64,000 bases of DNA from Bacteroidales bacterium. Lineage in GTDB: Bacteria; Bacteroidota; Bacteroidia; Bacteroidales; UBA932. The position numbers were made by a program, and so were the translations under genes. Below the pieces are notes generated by a model that saw nothing but the letters and a program-made list of their open reading frames with translations, was not told where the DNA came from and made no database searches. This document shows positions 1 to 7,681 of this stretch, piece after piece (the first letter of the stretch is position 1; each line of letters begins with the position of its first letter). The stretch covers positions 1 through 64,000 of the forward strand of contig SUYR01000007.1 of the NCBI GenBank assembly GCA_015060335.1, given 5' to 3'.

Positions 1-834
1 GCCGAGTGCCCAGCCTATTTTCTCGGCCTCTTCTTTTGCCGTGTTGATGATGTTGTCGTAGTCGCCCATATTCTCAAGTGATTGTTGATACTGTTGCAAT
101 TCTGCTGCCGTAAATCTACCTATTTCTGCTAACAAAAACAAGCGCTTAAACAACGGATCCGAAAATTTCTTCGGAATTTCCTCCATTTCATGCATATGTT
201 TAAGCAGATACATCCACTTGTCGAATACACTTTCTAGTTCCCAGATTTTCTTGTTGAAACGCCCTAGCTCAAGGAAGACGAAACGCAGCACATCAGTCAT
301 CTCTTCATGATTAGAGTCTTCTCGAAGACGGTATGATGACAGAAAACCGTCAGCTGGCCAGTCATCTGAATGGTCAAACCTGAAATTCAATATCCCGATT
401 ACAGTTACCGGCTTCAGGTTATAATCCCAAACGAACTTCGCCACCTCACTATTGTGGGCTTTCTCCTTTATGTAACGTTCGTGAGCCTTACGTCCCTGTT
501 CGTTGATCGGATACGTAGTATAGTAGATTGCTCTTTTCCGGAAATACTTCTGGTATCCCTTCTGCATCTCAATGATGAAACTCCGTCCGCTCTTACATTT
601 ACATAAAATGTCGAATATTACCTTGCGGTCTTCTTCCGTCAACCCTAGATGTTCCGTAGGAATGAAATCCACATCATCAATCTCCACATCCTTCATAACC
701 ATGTTTAGGAAATAAATGAGGACATCCTTGTTCTCTTCACTGCCGAACAGCCTCTTGAACATAAAATCACACAACAGTTCAGCATACTTCTGCCCGCTTC
801 TGTTCTCGCTGTTTTTCAAAACTTCATTATCCAT
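1..834 (-). CDS. Rpn family PD-(D/E)XK nuclease, C-terminus cut by window edge
   Basis: Rpn (recombination-promoting nuclease, PDDEXK_2) proteins are DNases linked to transposase-like domains and, in recent work on Enterobacteria, to phage defence. The reading frame stays open for 278 codons and runs off the left edge. It begins with a conserved CDFMFKRLFGSEENKD block and carries the nuclease signature VIFDILCKCKSGRSFIIEMQKG (split here as VIFDILCKCKSG plus RSFIIEMQKG), with the D...ExQ catalytic pattern, followed by a YYTTYPINEQG segment. It is a clear paralogue of the gene at 9016-10005. I chose the ATG at 834 by alignment with that paralogue; an in-frame ATG at 840 is the alternative. The upstream region is part of a 253-bp repeat shared with the next Rpn gene. 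The cut tail should hold the charged repeats seen in the paralogue. Confidence 0.85.
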   Translation of the reverse strand, partial: MDNEVLKNSENRSGQKYAELLCDFMFKRLFGSEENKDVLIYFLNMVMKDVEIDDVDFIPTEHLGLTEEDRKVIFDILCKCKSGRSFIIEMQKGYQKYFRKRAIYYTTYPINEQGRKAHERYIKEKAHNSEVAKFVWDYNLKPVTVIGILNFRFDHSDDWPADGFLSSYRLREDSNHEEMTDVLRFVFLELGRFNKKIWELESVFDKWMYLLKHMHEMEEIPKKFSDPLFKRLFLLAEIGRFTAAELQQYQQSLENMGDYDNIINTAKEEAEKIGWALG

Positions 835-859
835 AATCATTAGTGTTAAATTTGGTAAT

Positions 860-1112
860 GCAAAGTTCCGAATGAAGTTTCTAACAGAGCATCAAAAAAA
901 GCAAAACATTTTTTAGGTTTCTGTCATTCGTCCCTATATACGCCACTTTCGTAACTTTTTTGCTTTTTTTGATATTTTATTGGCCGTTTGTCATGGGAAA
1001 TCTAACGATATACGTTGTCCTTCAACTCCGCTCATGACAGCTTTCACGACTCAAAATATATCTTGCTGAATCTCAGCTATTTGGACAGAATATGCGACGT
1101 ATTATTTGCTTA
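860..1112. repeat. 253-bp direct repeat, copy 1 (upstream of first Rpn gene)
   Basis: This stretch fills the gap between two Rpn genes and is repeated almost unchanged at 2018-2271. It contains a perfect 16-bp inverted repeat (arms 891-906 and 958-973, each with an A7/T7 run next to GC). At its far end is one copy of the short repeat family (1041-1112) that recurs downstream. The proximal end, GCAAAGTTCCGAA, is shared by all three Rpn genes just upstream of their starts and reads on the minus strand as GAACTTTG, close to the TAnnTTTG promoter box. Confidence 0.9.
1041..1112. repeat. Short dispersed repeat R1
   Basis: First copy of a repeat of about 72 bp. It opens with CTTTCACGACTCAAAAT and ends with TTTGGACAGAATATGCGACG and a TATTATTTGCTTA tail. 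It ends 13 bp beyond the stop codon of the Rpn gene at 1126-1989. Confidence 0.85.
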
Positions 1113-1125
1113 CGTCAGGATACGT

Positions 1126-1989
1126 CTACAGAGCCTTGATCTCCTCAGCACTCAATCCGGTCAGCTGACTGATCTGCTCTACCGGCAGCCCGGCAGCAAG
1201 CATCTTCTGGGCCATTTCTACAAACGCTTTTGCACGACCTTCCTCGAGACCGTCATTTCTGGCAGCTGCCAACTCTCCGTTACGTCTTTTCTCGTCGTAC
1301 ATATCCTGATTATATTGATTCCGTTTTTCTTTGCTAAAATCTCCTATCCTGAAGGCGTCCAGGATGTTCTTGCACGGTTTCCTTGCCGCCCATTTTGGGG
1401 GCACCATCATCTTCCCGGAGTTCTTAAGCAGATACAGAAGCTGGTCCTGCTCTGTAATGCACTCATCCTCAGTCTTGTGAAATCTTGTCAACTCGGCAAA
1501 TATAATAACAATTGTCTCATCCAGCAAGTCATGGCACCCCTTTTCTCGAAATGTGTACTCTGAAATATATCTCCCGGTCCAGTACTCGTTGTCCGGATGA
1601 TTAATGTCAACTCCCATCAAACCGATCAGATACACCGGAGGCACATCATAATCAAATCCTGTCTTATTCTGCCTATCGTATGCCCGACTTGCATAACTTA
1701 CACAGCGCTTGAACCAGGACACTTCCCTATATCTCTGCATCTCGACTATGAACATAGCCCCTGATGTATCCCGACATAGAAAATCATACTGAAATTCCTT
1801 ACTGTGACCTATAATCGGTCCCTGATGTTCAGTCGGACGATATTCAATGTCCTTAATCTGTCTGTGTGCCGGCAAAAGCGTGTTTAACAGCGAGATCACG
1901 CTCTCCTTGTTACTTTCATCACCGAAGAATGCCTTGAAACCGGCATTGCTGAGGATATCGACATACCTTTGTTCGCTCTCACTTTTCAT
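1126..1989 (-). CDS. Rpn family PD-(D/E)XK nuclease/putative transposase
   Basis: Complete 287-residue Rpn-type nuclease. The N-terminal block GFKAFFGDESNKESVISLLN matches the family's opening motif, and the catalytic core is seen as QYDFLC...MFIVEMQRYRE (D...ExQ, about residues 69-86). A YASRAYDRQNKTG segment and a long C-terminal helical tail rich in E, R and A follow, ending in a small GLPVEQISQLTGLSAEEIKAL motif also present at the end of the paralogue at 9016-10005. It belongs to a different Rpn subfamily from the other two copies, with low similarity outside the core. The same 253-bp repeat precedes it and the first gene. Function as DNase or defence protein is inferred from the family. 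Confidence 0.9.
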   Translation of the reverse strand: MKSESEQRYVDILSNAGFKAFFGDESNKESVISLLNTLLPAHRQIKDIEYRPTEHQGPIIGHSKEFQYDFLCRDTSGAMFIVEMQRYREVSWFKRCVSYASRAYDRQNKTGFDYDVPPVYLIGLMGVDINHPDNEYWTGRYISEYTFREKGCHDLLDETIVIIFAELTRFHKTEDECITEQDQLLYLLKNSGKMMVPPKWAARKPCKNILDAFRIGDFSKEKRNQYNQDMYDEKRRNGELAAARNDGLEEGRAKAFVEMAQKMLAAGLPVEQISQLTGLSAEEIKAL

Positions 1990-2017
1990 ACGTAATTTTA
2001 TTAAAAGGTTAATGAGA

Positions 2018-2271
2018 GCAAAGTTCCGAATGAAGTTTCTAACAGAACATCAAAAAAAGCAAAACATTTTTTAGGTTTCTGTCATTCGTCCCTATATACG
2101 CCACCTTCGTAACTTTTTTGCTTTTTTTGATGTTTTTATTGGCCGTTTGTCATGGGAAATCTGGCGATATACGTTGTCCTTCAACTCCGATCATGGCAGC
2201 TTTCACGACTCAAAATGTATCTTACTAAATCTCAGCTGTTTGGACAGATAATGCGACGTATAATTTGCTTA
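2018..2271. repeat. 253-bp direct repeat, copy 2 (upstream of second Rpn gene)
   Basis: Near-identical to 860-1112, with one inserted T and a handful of substitutions. The internal inverted repeat is longer here: 19-bp arms at 2046-2064 and 2116-2134. The distal 72 bp (2200-2271) is short repeat R2. The conserved GCAAAGTTCCGAA lies 28 bp upstream of the Rpn start. Confidence 0.9.
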
Positions 2272-2316
2272 TGACGGCTAATTGCTATCTATATGTACTT
2301 GGTCGGAGGCTTACAT

Positions 2317-2341
2317 AGATGGTGCGACGCACTATTTATTT
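2317..2341. repeat. Short dispersed repeat R3 (fragment)
   Basis: Only the final core GGTGCGACGCACTATTTATT of the repeat family is left here, between R2 and R4. The stretch 1990-2562 otherwise contains no convincing gene. Confidence 0.6.
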
Positions 2342-2369
2342 GGCATCTGATACACTTTCTCTATATACG

Positions 2370-2407
2370 CGTAGCAGATACCCCAATTTTGGGATGTATC
2401 TGCTACG
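2370..2407. terminator. Perfect inverted repeat, likely bidirectional terminator
   Basis: A 12-bp perfect stem (CGTAGCAGATAC / GTATCTGCTACG) encloses an inner CCC/GGG stem and is followed on the plus strand by a T-rich stretch. It sits in the gene-free interval between the orphan antitoxin and the second Rpn gene. A hairpin with similar arms (8960-8992) follows the third Rpn gene. Confidence 0.65.
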
Positions 2408-2484
2408 TTCTTTATTTGTTAACGTTCCGTATGCAGCTGTCTACGGTCTTATCAGAATCTCAGCATGACAGTAAGCGAGCATGG

Positions 2485-2555
2485 CTTTCACGACTCAAAA
2501 TGTATCTTGCTGAATCTCAGATGCTTGGATAGATAATGCGACGCACTATTTGCTT
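2485..2555. repeat. Short dispersed repeat R4
   Basis: Full copy of the short repeat family, opening CTTTCACGACTCAAAATGTA and closing GCGACGCACTATTTGCTT. It lies 7 bp beyond the stop codon of the antitoxin gene at 2563-2799. Confidence 0.85.
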
Positions 2556-2562
2556 TCTTTTG

Positions 2563-2799
2563 TCATGCTATATTGTGGCCTTCCTTGCGCTCAAACATCT
2601 CATTCAACCCCTCACGCACACGAGCAAGGACTTCGTCCACTGTAATTGCACGGTTCAAATCTTCGTCCGCCGCATTATTTTGTGCGACGAGGACGAATGT
2701 CTCATTTCTACCTCTCTGGATCACCACCTTTTCATTCTTGGCGATATCCAGATACTTCTTCATATTGTTACGTAATTCCGCAGAACTGATAATTACCAT
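2563..2799 (-). CDS. Orphan type II antitoxin, Phd/YefM-like
   Basis: A 78-residue protein with the form of a Phd/YefM antitoxin. The N-terminal MVIISSAELRNNMKKYLDIA is the ribbon-helix-type DNA-binding start, KVVIQRGRNETFVLVAQ is the conserved strand segment, and the acidic C-terminal helix would wrap a RelE/YoeB-type toxin. The frame extends further upstream, but the ATG at 2799 gives the family's normal length and N-terminus and places the operator just before it. No toxin gene follows: seven bases after the stop the sequence runs into short repeat R4. The gene is therefore an orphan antitoxin or the remnant of a lost pair. Assignment is from motif recognition only. Confidence 0.82.
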   Translation of the reverse strand: MVIISSAELRNNMKKYLDIAKNEKVVIQRGRNETFVLVAQNNAADEDLNRAITVDEVLARVREGLNEMFERKEGHNIA

Positions 2800-2815
2800 A
2801 AAGTACGTAAATTTA

Positions 2816-2833
2816 TGTACATTATAATGTACA
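2816..2833. promoter_or_regulatory. 18-bp palindromic operator upstream of antitoxin
   Basis: TGTACATTATAATGTACA is a perfect palindrome 17 bp upstream of the antitoxin start. Antitoxins of this family usually repress their own promoter by binding such sites. A further ATGTAC-like half site lies beside it toward the gene. Confidence 0.7.
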
Positions 2834-2989
2834 AATATAGTGCATTTAGGATAAATCGCAAATCTTTTGTTCCAGTATGTCAAACGCCTCAACAGTGCGA
2901 GCTCTGACCTTGAGCCGTTTGAACGGAAAATGCTACGCATCCTTCGTGTTACCAGAGTAATCATGAACAACAATATTGTCTGAGCTTGG

Positions 2990-3061
2990 CTTTCACGACT
3001 CAAAACATATCTTGCTGAATCTCAGATGTTTGGACAGAATATGCGACGCATTATTTGCTTA
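2990..3061. repeat. Short dispersed repeat R5
   Basis: Full copy, first of three head-to-tail copies that fill most of 2990-3245. It is closest to R1 and R4 in its left half. Confidence 0.85.
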
Positions 3062-3069
3062 TTTACTAT

Positions 3070-3147
3070 TTGCCAGGCATTTTCACTCAAAATGCTTCCT
3101 ACTGATTGTCAATAGTTTGGACAGAAAATGCGACGCATTATTTGCTT
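3070..3147. repeat. Short dispersed repeat R6
   Basis: Variant copy whose left half carries a small perfect hairpin, GCATTTT-CACTC-AAAATGC, in place of the CTTTCACGACT form. The right half TTTGGACAGAAAATGCGACG is shared with all the others. Confidence 0.85.
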
Positions 3148-3166
3148 CTAGTGCGCTTTTTTAGTA

Positions 3167-3245
3167 TTTGCCAGGCATTTTCACTCAAAATGCTTCCTAT
3201 TGATTGTCAATAGTTTGGACAGAAAATGCGACGCACTATTTGCTT
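3167..3245. repeat. Short dispersed repeat R7
   Basis: Nearly identical to R6 and 97 bp from it. It ends one base before the stop codon of the fimbrial lipoprotein gene at 3247-5550. Confidence 0.85.
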
Positions 3246-3246
3246 A

Positions 3247-5550
3247 CTATTCTTTTACGCAGCGGACTTGGTAGCCGTAGGATGCGTTAGGGTCAATTCT
3301 AGTTATTTTTTTCATAACATCAGCTATGCTAGACTCTATTTGTCTTTTTACACCGTCAATTAGTGCATTTCCTATCTTTCCGGTAGGGGTATAGGGGTCC
3401 CAACTATAAGATCCTCCAGACCAACTAAAATGATATGTATATCGTTCACAAGTAATAATCTCCATATCACTCAAAATACCTTGATCAACACCCTCATATA
3501 TAAGAGTTTTGTCTGTTCCCAATAAGCCACCCGCTGAGTAGGTAATAGGCATGGAATATTGTATATTTCTGTATTTAGTTCCCAAATATTGAATCTCACC
3601 TGCATATGTATCACTATGGGTGAAAGGCTCAGTATAAAAATTTTTGACTTTTAGATTATTATCCAAATATCCCGAATATGGATAAAAAACATTACTCCAA
3701 TATTGGAAGGAACTATACAATATAGAATGCTCGGCTACAGGAGAGGAGGTGTGCTCCCAGATAGCTTTCGAAGGAACACGATATCCCGGAGGACAAGGGT
3801 CGGTCTTTGATTTATCATCTCCGCTCCAGTCATATGTCGCACTCTCTCCACCACCTTGGTATTTTCCGCCTAAAAATGGCTCCTTGTGACCATATTTATA
3901 AAATGCTCCTATTACTGATCCCGCATTCTGCGCTGTAGTTGGTCTTGATCCTAAATTTCTATCCATCAAGATCGAACCATTCGGATATGTCTGGTTGGCT
4001 GCATCAAAATCGAAAAATCCCAAGTTTAAATCCATAGAAGTACCTGGTTGTATCCATATGTGCCATGACCACTCGATTTTCTCCTGCCCTCCTTCATTAT
4101 AGACAAGACCAAGAATAACATTGGCATCATTACTCACGACAAAGCCTCCACCACCATCCACTGAAGTCAATTCGAACGAAAACTCGCAGGCCTCTTTGTC
4201 AAAGTTCAGATTTTCAATTTTAACATTGGAGTTGTCGTTGTAAAGTTCCTTCAGAGTCGTCCCCTCAACGCATTTCATATCACCAGGAATGTTATTGACA
4301 CCACCCTTAAATACACCTTTACATGCCGGATATCTGTACGTTCCGGTCTGACCGATGATATAGCAGTTTGCAGTCTGTCCCAGGATTTCTACTTGATCAA
4401 AGTCCTCTGTCGTCACCTCAACTCTGCAGTCCAGTGTTTCTCCACTACCGTCCTTTGAATTCGTAATACCATTGATATTCATTGAATTCATATAATGAAC
4501 GTTTCTTTTTAATGTGAAGCTGGTAGCATTATTCTCGCCTAAATACAAGTCATACGTAATGCGTGATTTTTTATTATATGTACCGAACATCCTTACGAAT
4601 ACAGGTCTCTTGCTTGCATCAAACATTTGAGGCTTGTATTTTTCGTTTCCATAATTATCTGTTGTTGAGGCAAGCGGCAGCAGATGATATTCCGGCACAT
4701 AAAAGTAGAAATCATATTCTCCAGCTCCTACACCACCACCAAGACCACCTACTATGTTGTCACCATTTATTGGGCCTTCAATCTGGTGAGGAAGAAAAGC
4801 CGCCGCATCATCAACCCAATCATTTTCATTATCGGATTCTGCTAAACGGACTTTTGCCGGAAGATTGAACAAATGTGCAGCAAGAATATCAAACTCCGCT
4901 CCTGTAGCACTAACACTTATATTCACAGTAACCTTCGCAAACAATCTTTTGACAGGTACCTGAAACAGGTCGGCTGTCGACAAGTCACAAGGAGCAAGAC
5001 CGAACATAGGGAGGCATTGAACGGCTTCATTGGCGCCACTTCCGTCAAGATCGAACTCAGGAATTACAAAAGAACTTGCTTTACTGTTGTCGTCTGTATC
5101 AAGAATGTCTAAATTTGAGTAGGTTATCTCGAGAACTGTTGAATTTACCGCATTCAGGGTTGTAAGTCCGTCCACTACATCCTTGGGAACATTGGCGACA
5201 AAACATGCTGTGCACCTTGTTTCTGAACCAAGCTTGGACAATATCTCATGTCTGGAGATACGCTGCGTCGTAAACGTAGCATTCATGTCAATAGGCCCTA
5301 CCACTCTCTGTCCGACATTGTCGAACACCATGAAGTAGCAATTGTGGATCCTGTTCTCAAAATCATCAACAGAAGTTGCCTTTGTATTCACGACCTGACC
5401 ATTGTAACTTGTCGTGCGAGCTACAAATTCTATGTACCCGGAATGGCCGTTCTGTTCAAGTGTATATTCTTCTCTGGATATGCATGAGTTTACAAGACTC
5501 ATGAATACTGTAATGATCAGAAAATATATTAGTCTGCTCCTATCAATCAT
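3247..5550 (-). CDS. Fimbrial tip-type lipoprotein (DUF4906/FISUMP-like domains)
   Basis: A 767-residue lipoprotein. Residues 1-23 form a signal peptide ending in a lipobox with Cys23 (SLVNSC). The N-terminal two thirds resemble DUF4906/fimbrial adhesin sheets. The C-terminal part (from about residue 520) has the DRNLGS...YKYGHKEPF...DPCPPGYRVPS...YQVRCVKE pattern of FISUMP-type domains found at the tips of Bacteroidales Mfa-like fimbriae. It is the last and largest gene of a four-gene minus-strand operon, 9 bp after the preceding fimbrillin. Likely role: distal adhesin subunit or anchor of the pilus on the cell surface. The stop codon touches short repeat R7. Confidence 0.8.
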   Translation of the reverse strand: MIDRSRLIYFLIITVFMSLVNSCISREEYTLEQNGHSGYIEFVARTTSYNGQVVNTKATSVDDFENRIHNCYFMVFDNVGQRVVGPIDMNATFTTQRISRHEILSKLGSETRCTACFVANVPKDVVDGLTTLNAVNSTVLEITYSNLDILDTDDNSKASSFVIPEFDLDGSGANEAVQCLPMFGLAPCDLSTADLFQVPVKRLFAKVTVNISVSATGAEFDILAAHLFNLPAKVRLAESDNENDWVDDAAAFLPHQIEGPINGDNIVGGLGGGVGAGEYDFYFYVPEYHLLPLASTTDNYGNEKYKPQMFDASKRPVFVRMFGTYNKKSRITYDLYLGENNATSFTLKRNVHYMNSMNINGITNSKDGSGETLDCRVEVTTEDFDQVEILGQTANCYIIGQTGTYRYPACKGVFKGGVNNIPGDMKCVEGTTLKELYNDNSNVKIENLNFDKEACEFSFELTSVDGGGGFVVSNDANVILGLVYNEGGQEKIEWSWHIWIQPGTSMDLNLGFFDFDAANQTYPNGSILMDRNLGSRPTTAQNAGSVIGAFYKYGHKEPFLGGKYQGGGESATYDWSGDDKSKTDPCPPGYRVPSKAIWEHTSSPVAEHSILYSSFQYWSNVFYPYSGYLDNNLKVKNFYTEPFTHSDTYAGEIQYLGTKYRNIQYSMPITYSAGGLLGTDKTLIYEGVDQGILSDMEIITCERYTYHFSWSGGSYSWDPYTPTGKIGNALIDGVKRQIESSIADVMKKITRIDPNASYGYQVRCVKE

Positions 5551-5559
5551 ATTTAGTGA

Positions 5560-6588
5560 TTATTGAAATGTATGTTCAACATTAATTGATGCCCAGTTCT
5601 TTGGTTTTAGCTCTTCCGCTATAAAGAACTTATCATTTGTCTTATTAATGGTGAGGTTATAAAGTTTCCCTCGTTCGAACGAAGATGTTAATGACTTGTA
5701 TTCTCCTTCAGCAGGATATATCATTTTATCTTTGATTCCGTTGGATGTCGTATATTCAATGGTTACCTGGTATTTAAGACCAGTGACCGGTATAAAGAGC
5801 AGTGGACCATAAGTCTGGCTCTCATTAGAAAGAATAGGTTCTCCAGATTCATTAGAATGCATAACGAAATTTCCAACTCCAGTGGAGGATGACGTAACTG
5901 TGAACATATTATCCAGTTTCAGCGATGCTTTTGTCGGAAATTCATTAAATGAGACGACGACCTTTCTTATAGTAAGGGTCGGTGTGTTGATTTGATTGCC
6001 ATCGTTTGAATAATCAATAGTCTGGATGTTTTTGATTGTGAGGTTGAAAGCCCATAAGAGGTGCTGAAAATGCAGCTGCACAGGAGTAAATGATGCATTG
6101 TTGGTAACTTGCTTATACGCACCTAAAATGTCAATCATTGCATCAGGTGTGGATGGTTGTGTGTAGTCAATATATGGGATGTTATCTGTGCCAACTTTAA
6201 CATTGCTATTTAGGTCTGAATATGGATAAAATGCATGGAATGTATGCACGGTTCCCATCCATGGCGCAAGTATATCATATTGGAATGCTCCGTCATTTCT
6301 ATATACTTTAGCTATCGTATCATCATAGCCGTCGAATATATACTCTCCATCTTCATAAAACCCAACGACACCGAAAGCAGTACCATCCTCTGCCGGGAGT
6401 GATTCTCCCGTAAGCAGGTCAGCTTTCGTCTCTACAACATCCATCACGCCTGCTTCGAAGAAGATGTATGAGTTCGACTGCTCTGGGTGCGTCTGCTCAG
6501 GGCGTTCCGTATCGTGCTTCGAGCATGAGACTGCAATGATTGCAGTCAATGCAAGGAGTATGTGTGTGATTCTTTTCATCTGCTTCAT
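5560..6588 (-). CDS. Fimbrillin family lipoprotein (Mfa-like)
   Basis: 342 residues. The signal peptide ends in lipobox AVSC (Cys22). The body has the fimbrillin pattern: an N-terminal EAGVMDVVETKADLLTGESL region with the FGVVGFYEDG motif, then SFTPVQLHFQHLLWAFNLTIKNI, typical of Mfa_like_1 N-terminal domains, and a C-terminal LTSSFERGKLYNLTINK strand. ETK just before ADLL resembles the Arg/Lys-gingipain-type processing region but is not proof of cleavage. An in-frame ATG three codons downstream is an alternative start. It lies 10 bp after the preceding fimbrillin gene and just before the tip lipoprotein, so it is probably a structural or accessory pilin. Confidence 0.85.
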   Translation of the reverse strand: MKQMKRITHILLALTAIIAVSCSKHDTERPEQTHPEQSNSYIFFEAGVMDVVETKADLLTGESLPAEDGTAFGVVGFYEDGEYIFDGYDDTIAKVYRNDGAFQYDILAPWMGTVHTFHAFYPYSDLNSNVKVGTDNIPYIDYTQPSTPDAMIDILGAYKQVTNNASFTPVQLHFQHLLWAFNLTIKNIQTIDYSNDGNQINTPTLTIRKVVVSFNEFPTKASLKLDNMFTVTSSSTGVGNFVMHSNESGEPILSNESQTYGPLLFIPVTGLKYQVTIEYTTSNGIKDKMIYPAEGEYKSLTSSFERGKLYNLTINKTNDKFFIAEELKPKNWASINVEHTFQ

Positions 6589-6598
6589 TCTGTGAGGG

Positions 6599-7672
6599 TT
6601 ACATCTCTAATTCGGTATCAATGCTGGTCGATTGTGTTGGCCAAGGCTGCACGGTCGGTTCCGCGAATGTGATGCCATCCAGTTCTATTGTAAAGCTGTA
6701 ATTATATTTCTTTCCGGCCTCCCATGTCGCTGGAAGGGTTCCTGTTTTTGTCGTTGTAATCTCCCGGTCATTGTAGAGGTCGGTATATTTCACCTCAATA
6801 GTAAAGTTGCATGTTTCAGGAAACACAAGCAGATCAGGTATCAACGTATCGTATGTCGGCTGCGTACCGGTATTTGGGGACAGTCGCCAGTCATTTGCCG
6901 CACTCAAACCACTTTGTGTCGGTCTTTGGATTGTCTGATAAACATCTGTTTTTGTGGTAGAGCCTGCCAGTGTGTATTGTGATGATATGATACCGCTTTC
7001 TGGGTTGTACGTTAAGACGATATCTCCTACTGTAGATTTGTTTCCAGAAACCTTTATTTCATCGATACGGATAGTGGTGCGGGATTCCAGATTTGCAGCT
7101 TGTATTGTCACCAAAGCAAATTGATGCTTAAAGGTTAACGATGCTTTCTGTAGGACACCGTCGATTGTGGTACCCATGGTCGAATTCGTGTTGTCAATAT
7201 TGGTGAATGCGACCATAATGTCGTCCTGTTCGACGGCGAGATTGTATCCGCCTGTGCCGAAGTTCAAGGTGAGGGAGTTGATGCCTTGGGTTCCATATGG
7301 GACAGTCAGAGTCTCTGTTGTAGCCGCGTGAGATGCATTGAAAGCTGAGGCAGGGAGTACGGCTGCAAAGGAGTAAGTTCCTTTTTGCCAGTAGCGGGTC
7401 GGACTGTAGTTCCATGAAGGAGCATAGACTTTTGTTCCGCCAGTTCCAAACACTGCGTTGTCTGTCGATGTTCCTTCAGGTTTGACACATTGGGCCCACA
7501 CGACGAACCCTTCTCCAGATGGGAGGGCGTCGTTAAATACTGCTTTTGTCAGACTGGCAATACCGACCTCTATAGGACGGCTTTCCGGTTGGATGACAGG
7601 CAAGTCTGAATGTTTATTGCATCCAGATGCCAGCAGTAGGAATGTCAGAATTATATGTTGTAATCTTTTCAT
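6599..7672 (-). CDS. Fimbrillin family lipoprotein (Mfa-like)
   Basis: 357 residues with a short signal peptide and lipobox LASGC (Cys18). Fimbrillin hallmarks are a SLTKAVFNDALPSGEGFVVWAQ start, the RYWQKGTYSFAAVLPA strand, KASLTFKHQFALVTIQA (the conserved H-x-(L/F)-A-x-(V/L) core of Mfa-like proteins), and WEAGKKYNYSFTIELDGITF near the end. Its genes on both sides encode related pilins at spacings of about 10 bp, so all four are probably one transcript. Likely a pilus subunit on the outer surface; which subunit cannot be said. Confidence 0.85.
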   Translation of the reverse strand: MKRLQHIILTFLLLASGCNKHSDLPVIQPESRPIEVGIASLTKAVFNDALPSGEGFVVWAQCVKPEGTSTDNAVFGTGGTKVYAPSWNYSPTRYWQKGTYSFAAVLPASAFNASHAATTETLTVPYGTQGINSLTLNFGTGGYNLAVEQDDIMVAFTNIDNTNSTMGTTIDGVLQKASLTFKHQFALVTIQAANLESRTTIRIDEIKVSGNKSTVGDIVLTYNPESGIISSQYTLAGSTTKTDVYQTIQRPTQSGLSAANDWRLSPNTGTQPTYDTLIPDLLVFPETCNFTIEVKYTDLYNDREITTTKTGTLPATWEAGKKYNYSFTIELDGITFAEPTVQPWPTQSTSIDTELEM

Positions 7673-7681
7673 CTATCTTTA

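Noticed and set aside
1015..1563. Plus-strand open frame across the second Rpn gene
   Set aside because: It is antisense to a clear Rpn gene with conserved nuclease motifs and covers the repeats; no domain or codon pattern of its own.
2281..2562. Small protein gene on the plus strand (2293-2532)
   Set aside because: Crosses the R3 fragment, a perfect hairpin and R4; no conserved features.
2990..3245. CRISPR array
   Set aside because: Units are 72-80 bp, differ from each other and leave no regular short spacers between them; no cas genes are present.
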